NCBI GenBank assembly: GCA_964247055.1
Contig: OZ176054.1
Location: 6,386,001 to 6,450,000 of the forward strand
Reading direction: 5' to 3'
DNA: 64,000 nt
From: Paragordius varius
Lineage: Eukaryota > Nematomorpha
The notes beneath the pieces are model-generated. The model worked only from the letters and a program-made list of their open reading frames with translations. It did no database searches and was not told the origin of the DNA. The translations under genes were made by a program, and so were the position numbers. Positions 12,774 through 26,100 of this stretch are shown piece after piece. Within the stretch, counting starts at the first letter, position 1, and each line of letters starts with the position of its first letter.

Positions 12774-14877
12774 CCAACCAAAAAATAAATGATGTAATTA
12801 TATTTATTGAGTATACGTTGGTGTTAAAATCTGCTATTTAATTAATTGACAACACTACCCCTAAATTATATGCGAATTCATTAATTTTATTAGGGTGTAA
12901 ATATCCCCTTTATGAATAGGAAACCAATCGCTACGTAGAATATAAACTCAATCATTTTATTAAATGTATTTTGGTAAAATTCTCCGATGAATAACACAAT
13001 GTCCACAATAAAATAACTTGAAATAAATACTCTGATAGGGAAATCGGATTATTATGGTTTTGGCTCTTACGAGTGATATAAGAAAGTTATTTACACTTTT
13101 GTTATAAGAGTTCCATATCAGCAAACAGTAAAATTTGCGCACATTTTTTTAAATAAAATTTTTCTATGAAAGCTAAGTGATCATTCCAAAAATATAATCC
13201 AAATATAACATACAAAAAGCAAAGCAATATTTTTAAAAAATTTTAATTTATATATGTGTGCTCTGAAAATCGTAATTTTTTTGCTATAAGGGCTCTTTTT
13301 AAAAAATAAACGTAAATGCCGGAATTGCGCGATAAAAATTTTAAATATATGCTTAATGATATCAACTAAAAATATTTTCAAAAATTTATTCAAGATTTTG
13401 CTAAAGCATACCTCATACTAGTTTACATAAGGAAACGGTGGAAATACGCTTTAAGATAATATAAAACACTTTTTCTATATGTACCATTTGCACTTCTAGA
13501 GTGTCCTTGAACACTTCAAGTTGGTCCTTGAACAGTTTAAGTTGGTCTTTGAACATTTCAAGTTGGTCCTTGAACACTTCAAGTTGGTCCTGTGACTTTT
13601 TTGTTTTTAATTTTTATCAATATCGTAAATAATTTATCTATTTTATTGTTTTTAACCTATTTTCTATTATTAAAATAGATTTTAAATCGATATCAACTTT
13701 TAATCTTTGAGAAACCGTATATTTTTATTAATTTCTTAAAATAATTTTGGATATTTATATTTAACACAATATGAAAAAATATATAAGTTTTCTGGGTTAT
13801 TTAAAAATTTTTTTTATCAAAAACATTTAAAAGTCAATAATTTTGTACAATTGAGAAAATAGTTTGAAACAAAAAAAGTGGTTTTCAATAAAAAATTTTA
13901 TTTTATAATAAATAAATATATAATAAATAAAGAAAATTAGCTTAATAAATAATAAAATAAATGCAAAAATTATGGTTAAATCATAATTTATAAATTTTAA
14001 GGATCAACTTGAAGTGTTCAAGGACCAACTTGAAATGTTCAAGGACCAACTTGAAGTGTAAATGGTATAAATTGATCATTCTATACTTTTACTTTTTTTG
14101 ATTAAAAAATTCACTTGTCTTCAAATTTATTTTATATATAAATTATGTTTATGTTGTAGTGGTGACTGACAGTTGAATGAATCTTATATTATGCTATTAG
14201 ATTAACCACACAGACAACATTCGTATATATTATTAGATTAACCTCGTAATTTATGTGTGTAGATTATTTTATTATTAGATTAACTTCACCACCACGTTTT
14301 ACTATTATTATTATACTTTGAATAAACTGTAGAAAGGCAAGCGTTCACCTTGATATATGTGAATACTACATAGCTTATTTATGGTTATTTGATTCTAACC
14401 CTAAAATCAAAACTACTTTTATATTTATATCACATCTAACATTCAATAAACTTAAAAAGTGGTTTATAGTGTATTTTTTAAGCCAATGCACACACGCTAT
14501 GATTAGCTTTTAATTTGGACTTTTATCCATATATCAACTTTTTTTAAATATTTTATATTTCACTATATCAATGTTATATTAGTGCAGAATTTTACAATAG
14601 TTTTAGATTTTCGAAATATTTGATTTTCAACATGCCTGGGGTCCCCAAGGGAATGTATTGTATCCAAGTATTAACCCGGATTAGTATACTTTCTATTATA
14701 GTTTTGGTTAAATATCCAAAGTTTTTTGTATGCCAAGGTCGTATCCTGTTTTTATCATGGATGTTAATAACGTAAGCATTCAACACAATTTTGTCAGCCA
14801 GCATTGTTATAGTTAGACAGCTAAATGCCATTACTTTTAATTTATACATCTGAAATTCCACTCTCTGAAAAACACAC
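12774..14877. other. Intergenic region between the SOX-like and COPG genes
   Basis: Apart from the 21-bp-repeat element at 13482-14067, no coding structure was seen. Short open frames on the minus strand here are A+T-rich, lack splice logic and match nothing. The presumed COPG promoter and 5' UTR lie in about 14100-14877; no specific motif can be supported. Confidence 0.6.
13482..14067. mobile_element. Tandem-repeat-ended MITE (TTCAAGTTGGTCCTTGAACA type), copy 1
   Basis: This 586-bp element begins TACCATTTGCACTTC and ends in the reverse complement AATGGTA. The left arm has four to five units of about 21 bp (TTCAAGTTGGTCCTTGAACA with variants); the right arm has about three in inverted orientation. 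The middle is non-coding and A+T-rich. Copies 2 and 3 lie at 26521-27054 and 33530-34240. Confidence 0.85.
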
Positions 14878-17800
14878 ATGTATTATTTGAAACGTGACAA
14901 AAAAGACGAAGAGTCGGGTATGTTTTGGTAAAATATATTAGGGCCTGGCTCCAATATGTTTTACAATATTGATAAAACCATGGTATTACAAGAGGTAAAG
15001 AAATTTTCTATATAAAGGCTCGAATATTTAATGAAACACCAATAAATGCAAAACGGTGCGCTTTGGTTTTAACCAAAATTCTCTATATCATTAATCAAGT
15101 ATAGTTAATATCCTTAATAATTAAGAATCAAACGATTGGTGTGCGGGAAGCGACGGAGTGCTTTTTTGCTACGACAAAGCTGTTTCAATCTAAAGATGTA
15201 ACTTTTAATTATAAATTGTAGAATTTATTAAGACGGCTAGTATATCTAGTTATTAAAGATATGGCACCATTAGCGCAAGATGTAATTATTGTTACGAGCA
15301 GGTTTGTGCTTTTATTTTATTTTTTTCATAGTTTGACCAAAGACATGACTGGAAAAGAAGATTTGTATCGAGGACCCGCTATAAGAACGCTATGTGCCAT
15401 AACTGATGTAAATATTTTTTTATCTGTGAATATTTAAATACATTGTGAAATTCCAGTTTTAATTTGGAAAAAATAAAAAATAAACTAAGTTGTTAATTTA
15501 AATCGTCGTAAATAGGGAAAAAGTATTTTTCTCATTATCATTAATAAGCTAAAAATCATTTTTACAGGCTAAATATAGATGGCCCCTTATAACTTGATAT
15601 AACCGCTGAATATAAGTCAAAACATCTTCATTTAAATCAAAAATAATGGATCTTATATGACACTAGTTTGCAACTGTTGGTGATTTTGCCAATAATTTTA
15701 ATTTATTTTTGTTTATTTCAAGGTCATAATATGCATATTTAATACCCCAAAATTAATTATATTTAAAAAACTTGAATTTTTAAGTAGGCCACTTAATTTC
15801 GATTATGAAATATATGTTAAATCTTTAGCCAACAATGATACAAGCTATTGAGCGATATATGAAACAAGCTTTGGTTGATAAAAATTACACGGTATCCAGC
15901 GCTGCTCTAACCTCTTCTATGGTAGTTTTTTGTTTATGTTTTCTGACACCAAATCGTTCATAACTATTACTATAATAAAAACTGAATATATATATATATA
16001 TATATATATATGGATAACTTAAAAAAGAAAAGATTTGTTTTAATATATAAATCCTGATTTTATGTGAACGATTGTCAAATATTGAAATGCACCTGTTTTT
16101 ATTATCTGTCTAACAAGATCATGGTCTATTTTAAAAAAATAATGAATTGTTGTCTTTATAATAAATTATTTGTTTTTTAGGTTTATTCTGTATATTTTAA
16201 ATTTTACCATAAAGTTTATACATTTTTTTCTATTTATAATTAATATAAAAATATTCATATAAAGATATTTTTTATTAGCATCTCTGTTGTAAGAGTGTTC
16301 ATGGTGTTGATATTGTTAAGAGATGGGTTAACGAAATTCAAGAAGCCGTAAATTCAGATAACAATATGGTTCAAGTAAGTTTACGATAATTATTCCATAC
16401 ATAATAGTTAAATTACTAAATAATTTTAAACTCTATTATATAGTTTATATTTTTGAATTAAATTAAATTTGACTATGATAAAAAAAATTCAAATAACTTT
16501 CATTTAATATCATGATTAATTCAATTTTCAAAGGGTTACAAACTATACTAACTTATAACACAGTATGTATTAATGGTTTATTTCACACTATAATTGGGAA
16601 ATTTGCAACACATTAGTGTATTAAAAAAGAAAAAATTTATTCAACATTTTGTTGTTTTTATACACTACTATTTTGAAAATCGCCCAACTATAGTGTAAAA
16701 TAAGCAGCCATTAAAATGTATACTGTATTTTTTTATATAAAAATATAAAAAAAGTTTGGGCATGTAAATTAAATAAAATAATGTTAACAATTATTTTTAT
16801 ATATTTTTCAGTATCAAGCCCTTGGATTATTGTACCAGGTTCGAAAGACGGATAAATTAGCCATTTCCAAAATATTCTCAAAATTCCACAAAGGATCTCT
16901 CAGATCACCCTACGCTTATATTTTATTGGTAATTTTTTTTTATTGAAAACTAACCAATTTAAGTTACCTTTTTTAACATTGGACAATACTGTTATGCATT
17001 TTGGTAAAAATTGTATACATAGGTTGAATGTTTTAAGTAAAAAAAACCCTTTTTACTAAATAATCTACCGTAAACTAAAAGATTTAACTTTAAAAAATAA
17101 ACCAGAGTTTTCGTTGACCTATTTTTCATTTGCCTATTAAGATCCTTAAATATGGAGTTGAGGGTTCTTTTATATTATACCCCCCTAATCATTTAAAAAA
17201 TGTAGCGAAGATTTACGCTTATATAAATCTTAAGTTGACCCTTTTTATAAAAAATGGGGAATTTATATTTTCTTAATTCTTTGCCCATTTGTAGATTCGA
17301 ATGACGTGCCAATTAATAATAGACGATGCCTATAACGGGTAAAATTTTTTATATACATAATTCTTAAATTATTTTAAGGACTTTTATAATTATTAAAATT
17401 TTTATGGGGGTTGCGTTTTATTTTTAAATTTTATAATGGAAATTGTTTACAATCTAAACATTTAATTAATTACTATGGATTAATATTTATATTGTTATTT
17501 TTTATTAAATTTTTTTATTGAATATTACCATAATAGTTTTGTGAATATTGGTCCATTTTACGAGTTCTTGGAATCCTGCTTGAGACATAAAACAGAATCA
17601 GTCGTATTCGAAGCCGCCTCATCCATAGTTGAATTGCACAGTGTTAAAGAGTATATTTTGAATTTATTTTTTTTATTTAAAAAAGTTCCTTAAACCTTTA
17701 TGCTATTTTATAGTGCCTTTAGTTAGGTAACTTATAGTTTACTAAAAACTCTTATTTTATGGTATTAATTTATCTAAATTTTGCTTAAATGTAGTAATTA

Positions 17801-20110
17801 TATTTAGTAATAAAAAAAGTAAAGTTGGAAAACTAAATAAAATATCTTGGGATATGCCAAAAATAAATGTGATATAGGGGCACATATAGGCTCTACATCT
17901 GAAAATACGGTTTACTTTCAAAATAAAAGATTCGTATAGTTTAAGTTGACGACGCTTTTCTATCAGATATTGAAAAATTTAAATTTAAAAAATAATATTT
18001 TTCATTATAAAATAACAATTTTAATCCATTGATTTTTAAATTGTGAGTAAATATAAAATTGAATGTGTTATCAATTCTCTATTACTTCTTATTTAACTAC
18101 CAAAAATAGATTAAATATCATGAATCAAGGCTTAATAAAAGAGTTATATGAAATATATTTTACCTTAATTTTTTTTATTTATACATATTCACCCTTTGTA
18201 TAATGCCTTATATTTTCACAACGCTATTATTAGGATAGCCCAAGCTATAATGTCACTCGGTTTGGGAGGTGGAGGAGGCAAGAAATCAAGTGGTGTCGGG
18301 GGCGGTGTTCAATCAGCCATTTCAGTTCTTCAATTATTTTGCGGTTCGGCTAACGCTGCCCTACGATTCGCTGCAGTCAAAACTTTGAATAAAGTAAGTT
18401 TTTTTGTGTTTTAGGATGTTAGGATTTTTTAAAATATGGATTATAGTTTTGGAATAAAAAATTGAAGATATACGGACAAAACGTAAAAAAGACATTTCTA
18501 AAAGACAACCATACTGTTTATATCTTGATTTTTTGAATATAACTTATTATTGTTTAACAACTAACTGTAAAGCATGAATATATATAGGTAATACAATCAA
18601 TCATGTATTTTACAATTGTAATTAAATGATATGTAAAAAAGTATGGTGCTCTTTTGAAAAAAATTTTTTTGTCTATATATTTTTACCTTTTGTCCGTATA
18701 ATATATATTTTTGGATATATACATATATAGTTTTTTTAATTTTTAATGACTGGTATTTCATGTTTATATTGTATAGAGACTTTTGGTTGCATTTTAGTTG
18801 TTTTATGATGACTGGGTGTTTAAAAAAAATAATTTTTTTATAATGATTAGATCTGAATTTAATTGGATCATTTTCGACGCAGTATACATAATTATATTAA
18901 CTTATATAGTATTTTTTTGTTAGACAAGAATTTAGATGATAACTCGTTTGAAAATAGATGCATTTTTTTAAACAAATACCCTATGTAAAAAATAATTTGG
19001 GTTATAGAAATGGTTTTTTAATCAATTTTTAAATTAATTATTTTGAAATTTCCCAGGTAGCTTTGTATGAACCCAATCTACTTACCAGCTGTAATGCAGA
19101 ACTTGAATCACTTATCACGGATTCGAACCGAACTGTTTCGACTCTTGCCATAACTACTCTGTTGAAAATAGGGTATCTTTCTTTAATTATTACATATAAA
19201 AAATTATAAGCATAAAGCGTAAAAAATATTTTTGAAGAGAGCAATACTTACTTGTTTAAACATTGATTATACCAATATAAAATATATAATAACATTTTGA
19301 AATATATAATTGCTTATTTTGTTTTCTATTACATCTCTTCCTAATTTTAACCCAAAACGATAAAATATATTTGAAAAAAAATAAATGTGTAAAAAGTATG
19401 GCTATTTTTTTAAAAAAATATTTATCTTTTTCACGTTTTCTTATAATATTCTAGTCTGTATATTCTATATTTTATACATTTTATGTTTTATAATTAATTA
19501 GTTCTGAATCATGTGTCGATCGATTAATGAAGCAAATTTCCACCTACATCAATGAGATCAGTGACCCGTTTCGTATTACCATAGTTGATGCCATAAGGTA
19601 AATTAGTTTTTAAGCAAATTTACATAGATTTTATTTAAATATACATTTTTTTATTTTGATAAAAAATTACATAAATTTAAACTATATTATTTGATTTAAC
19701 ATGAAAATAATTAGATTTACCCCTCAGTCATAATTAGGGTTTGGATATATAACCGTTTTTGTAGGACCGAAACCGCAAACATTTCTCCAGAACTGGTTTT
19801 GAAACCGGAACCACATGATACACGCTTTAAAACAATTTTTTTATTATTTTATTTAATTTTTAAACGTTAATCATATTAAATTATAGTTTTATATATTTTG
19901 TTAAAAGTGATAATATTTAATTCCAATATGGACTATTTATTACTTATCTAGTAAAAAATAGTGTTATAAAAAACCAGGACCGTATTAGTTACCCGAAAAA
20001 CCGCCTCAATTTATGGTTACTAAAATATTTAGGGCAAATAATAATTATATTGGTTTCAGATATATATTCAAAAAATGTTCCCATAAAAAATAATTATAAT
20101 TATATATAAT

Positions 20111-20141
<31 letters not shown>

Positions 20142-23100
20142 GTAGAACTCTATGTTTAAAATATCCACGGAAACATACGGTTATGCTAAATTTTTTGAGT
20201 ACAATGCTTAGAGATGAAGGAGGTTTTGAGTATAAACGCGCCTTGGTTAACACATTGGTTGCAATCATAAAGTATATCCCAGAAGCTAAAGAAACATGTA
20301 ACTAATTTATTTATTTTTATATTTACATGTTAATTTAAATGATGACAAAAGTTAAAAATGGGTAAGAATAAGATAGAGATTCATATTTTTTATACCAAGC
20401 GATTTTTACAATTACATTTAAATTAAAGGAAAAAAACATAAAAAGTAGCAGAGTTTGTAAAAAAAACCTAGTTAAAAAGCAATTATTCTTGTATTAAATA
20501 AATATATTTTGATCCCTATCTATTAGGTTGTAAAACATGAAATAAAATTTCAAAAAATTTAAATCCACTCCTTAAGGATAAATATTGAAGATATCTACAA
20601 AAAATGCAGTGGTTTCAAGGTAGGTTCTGCTTTTTCAACAAAAAAAAAATCTTATTTTTATCATTATTTTATTCTTTTTAGGTTTGGCTCACTTATGCGA
20701 ATTCATTGAAGATTGTGAACATGCCGTTTTAGCCGTAAAAATATTGCATTTGCTGGGACAGGAAGGCGTAAAAACCCCTCAACCTACGAAATATATTCGT
20801 TATATTTACAATCGATGCATACTTGAGTCCGCTCCTGTTAGAGCTGGTAACATACTTTTTTTAAAATTTGTTGCATAATATATAACGAAATATTAACATA
20901 TCAAGTAATTTTCGATTATTAACTCAAAGTTAATCTATTGGATTGATAAAAAATTTATCGATTATTAATGGTGCAACCGCTAAACATTCCACTTCCCTAC
21001 GGGCTATGGTTAGCAAATTTTTTCATTAAAATAAAAATTATTGTGTTAACAAAAAAAAATAATTTTTAAGTGCGAATGATAAACCCTATTTAAATAGTTT
21101 GCAAATGAAGGACCGTGATGCGAAAAAGCCAAATATTTTCTCGTTTTTAGATAGTATAACATATCTAATTTTTAATAAAAAGTGACTTGTTGCGAATAAA
21201 ATTTCATTCATACCATACACCTAAAATTAACCCTCAAACTATTCAAATTCACCCTTGGACAAAAATTTCACTCTGAATACTTCGCATCCACCCCCAAATA
21301 TATCCAAAAATATTGAAAAAAGGAAATTTTTTTCTAATATATACATAATGCAGAAAAAAAAATAATATCACTAATTAATAATTTATTTTTAGGGTGAATC
21401 ATATATATTTAAGGGCGAATTTGAGGTAATGGTATACAATTTTCAAAAACCTATTTATTTTAGCAGCAGTACAGACCCTCTCTTTTATTTATTTTATTCA
21501 TAAAAAAGGGGCCAGATAAAAGTAGCCCGCAATAGGTATCACCATTATAATAGATACTATCTTTCGCTAAATAAAATATATACTTTTGATGCATAAATGC
21601 GCAAAACAAAATTTAATTACCCTTTTAACCTTTTTTAATTTGCATTTATTTTTAGCTGCCGTGTCTGCCCTGTCCAAGTTTGCTTTGTATTGTGAGGATT
21701 TGCGTGAAAGTGTTCTAGTTTTATTGCTACGTTGTCAATCCATGGATATTGATGATGAGGTTCGAGACCGTGCAACTTATTACATTGCTCTCATACGCGG
21801 AGTTGGGGGCGAAAATAAACTTAATACCGGTACCAAAGATTTATACCATCAAGAAGGTTTAAAATTTTTCAAAATCATGGATAGCCCTAAAGTTGTCTTA
21901 ATAAAGTTTTGACATATAAATATTGGGTTAACTATCGGTGTTCGGAGATAAATTTGTAACTAGCATTTGGGGTGTATTTGCAATCTTTGTTGTAATGATC
22001 ATGAGACTGCCTAATCTTTATAATATATTTTATAGTATTTAAGAGAACTTTATTTTCTATTCGTTGGTCAGCGAAGGATTTATACCATCTAGAAGGTTTT
22101 ATTTTCCTTTTTGTTGTTAAATTCAACTGAAATCCCATAGAGAATTGTTAAAATTTATAGGATTTGATAAAGAAACGTTAATTATCGTTGATCAGCGAAG
22201 GATTTATACCATTTTTATCTCATCATTACTATCAGCAACCTGGGCGGGCAAGTTCATGTTAAAATTTTTAAGGGTCCAATTATATAAGACATTAAAATAT
22301 TCAGTTTATTTGTATCAGGACTTGTAAAGCTTTTACACTCACCTGATGGAAAAATTGCGTAGTTTCTAGGTTCTAACTCTGGCACTCCAACACACTCAGT
22401 GTGGAAGTCCGGCGCCCTATCTACTATACCATTACACCTTTTAATTATCCAAGTCTTTACCTTTAAATAAAATAAAACATTTTGATCCATATACATATTT
22501 ATTATATTTACTTTATCAGATTTAAACATATCACCGGCATGTTTGGAGCAATGCTTGTTGTCATATCTGGAACATCAAAGCCATGAAGATAAATCCAATG
22601 AAGAACCGTTTGATATATCGACAGTTCCACTTTTGGATGATTCATCTGCAACACAACTCATGGACGCTGAAAGTGAATTTGATGGTGGTCCATTTACTAC
22701 GAGCGCCTCAGAATATGCAGTAATAAAAGTTAAAATATACGAACTAAGTTATTTGTTTCAAACATATTTTATCCTTGATTATTGATTATGTAAAAATTAT
22801 TTATAAGGTATAGAGATGTTAATTTTGATAACCCAGCTATATATTTAAAAATCGTAATTTAAGGTATAGGTTATATGGCAAAAGTTTAAAAAAGTATGGC
22901 TGGCTCTCTGTTTAGTTAATGAAACTAAATTTTATTATCTTTTTTTCTTTATATCACCTATCCTATTTGTGTACGATTGTTAAATATAAAATTAATTTTG
23001 ATGAATTTACACATCTTTATATCTTTTACTATTGTCGACACCATATACTCGTTTATGCAAAGAACCCAAGATTAAAAATTGTTTTTTCAAAAAATATATT

Positions 23101-26100
23101 TGTCACTTACAGTAAATAATTAAATGAAGAGATAAAATATGTAAAAAATATTTTTTTCTCAAAAACGATTTTAATTCTTAATTTTGTTTATAAAATTTAC
23201 AATATATGAAATTGTTAAATATTTAAATTGATGATTATACCAATTATCTCTTTTACAATCGTTGTCATCTTATGGTTTTATATGAATAATTAAAATTCAA
23301 AAAAATTATTTTCTTAATATAAAAACCGTTTGTATTTAAATATATAATTTTTATTTTAACATACAGAGAGGTGGTCAATCAAAAGACACTGACCATAAAT
23401 TAACCATTGCAGATGTACAAAAGGAGGGCGAAATCAATGGTGAGGCCTATAGAAATGTCAATGATGTTGGATATGGTGGAGATTTTTCGAGAGAAGCCAT
23501 ATTCATGGGTAGGAGGAGATTGATTAAATTTTTTATTATATAGGGGTGTCAAACTTAAATGACTTGATGGGTCACCAAAATATATGGGCAATTACAAATA
23601 TTTTATTAGATTTTATACATGAGACTGCAAAAACCACTATTTTTTTACAATTTTTGCTAGTTTATTGCTGAAATTCGGCAACACTTATCGGAAAAGTTGT
23701 TTGATAAAAAATCTATTTGGATTGTATTTTAAATTCTCGCGGGCTGCAGAAATATTTTGGAGGGGAGCATGTTGGACACTCCTGTTTTAAGTTTGGAATC
23801 TTGGAATTTTCAATCTTTTTAACACAAAATATCAATAAAAAATTAAATATATATTTTTTTTCGATGGTTTTGTATTTGATTTAAATATTTTAAATTTATA
23901 TAATATATTTAACTATGCATTTTTCCCGTATTTTCAGTTATTATTGCTTTTTCTATTTCCATATGGTAATATTTAATTTATGAATAAATTATCTTCGTTT
24001 TAGCTTTTTTCTTTTATTGACTCATTATAACTGTAAATAATGAGCATTTTTATATTTCGTGTGTTAAAATATAGAAGAATTAAATAAAATTCCTGCTTTT
24101 GCTACGTTGGGAACGTTATTCAAATCCTGTTTGCCTGTTAAGTTAACCGAAGCCGAAACTGAATACACTGTTAGATGTATTAAACACATTTTTACCCATT
24201 ATGTTGTGTTTCAGGTTTGATTTAATTTTTTTATAAGATATTGGAACATTTTATATATGTCATTATATAATTTAACATTTATAAGTAATGACATTACATC
24301 GACATTTTGTAATTTATTTCGTGACAAATGTGGGGAAAACTCTGATGATTTTTTATTATTAAATATTTTTTAAAACCTTATTTGACAATGCCCAGATAAA
24401 TAAATTACAAAAAGTCAGTCACCTTTAATTATATAATATCCCATGTAAATACGTTTAAACATTTTTTTAATGTGTAATAATAATGTAAATATTTTATCAT
24501 TTTTATACAGTGAAATGCAAAAGGGTGAAAAATTTGTCCAATATATAAGCTGTCAGATGATTGATTAAATAAGTCGCCTAGGTAATTAGTTAAGTTATAT
24601 ACCTGACATATATAGGGAAAGAAAGCTCTCTACTTCATTTTTTGTGCAGTATCCAAAATAAAATAAAAATTTTGATTCTCATGTATAGTTTGGTGTCAAT
24701 ATTATATATTGAAACTATTGCATTTTCATAATTTTAACTTAATAAGTCTGTGTTTAAATTGTTTAAGTGCCCATGCTCTATCGCAAAATTATTTTCAAAT
24801 TGGTTCTATTTGGTGTTTTTTTAGTTTGATATCACAAACACATTACCGGATCAAATATTGGAGCATGTGAGTGTGGAAATGAACCCTTCTGACGAACAAT
24901 TTACCGTTACGAAACGGATTGCAGCTAAATTTGTACCACCTCCTGACTATGTTGCATCTGTCCAAGGTTCATAAAAATTAGCAAGAAAAAGTTTTTTAAT
25001 TTATTCTGAAAATTAGGTTTATTATGATTGAAAGAAGAGTTTACGTATATAGATTCTCAAAACAATATTAGCTGTTTATATGTTTAAATCTATTGTATAT
25101 CAAACTATATTTTGATTTCTAATAAAATGACTTTTACTTTTATGTTGTAAAATACTGATAAAAATAGTCTTTATTCTGCTTATGTTTTAATAGACGCTGG
25201 TAAAACTATGACAAAGGAAAAAGATGTTAAACGTAACATTGCATATACCTGTATACGGCTCCCTCAAGAAGAACTAACTGGTATAAAATATATTCATTTT
25301 AAATAAATTCATTTTGTTTCTTTCGATTTAAGAAAAAGTACCTAAGTTAAATTTAAGATTTTATGCATAGAAAAATTATATATATTTTTTTATATAATTT
25401 AGTGTCGTCAACTTTTACCAACGTTATGAAATTTAAGGTTAAGGATTATGACCCTTCGACTCATGAGGTTTCTGAAGTCGCTTACGATGATGAATATACG
25501 GTAAAAATATAAATTTATTAGATTATATTTTTACTTTTTATATAAAACCTTTTTTTTAATTTATTTAACATATAAAGCGGATAATCTAATTGGTGAAAGA
25601 TGTAGAAACAATTTAACAATGAATTTTAATTATCAAGAAATAAAGAATTTATATTTTTTATCAACAATAAAACTGATTAAAATTTATGCAAATTAAACGT
25701 TTTTAATGCATCATTTTAGCTGGAAGATTTGGAACTTAACGTTTGTGATAGCGTGAAAGCCATCAGTAAACACAACTTTTCAGTGGCATGGGAGGAGTTG
25801 GGCCCTGAAAATGAACTTGAAGATAATTTTATCCTTTCATCTGTTACAACTATACCGGGTATTTAATTGAAACATTTTTTTGGTTCCGATTATTATATAT
25901 TGATTTAATCAAACATTATATTTTGCATTATAATTCAAAATTATATATCTATAAACCTCTATTCGGTTATAAATTGTCAATATGTTATATATATCTTTTT
26001 AATCTAAGAATTCATTTTTGTTTTGCTATACAAAATTTTAACTCTTAATTAAATATATTTTTTAATTAGACGCTATTACAAAGCTGAAAGAATTTTTGGG

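Noticed and set aside
14592-14879. 95-codon minus-strand frame next to the COPG start
   Set aside because: No homology, no splice signals, and it overlaps the presumed COPG 5' region.
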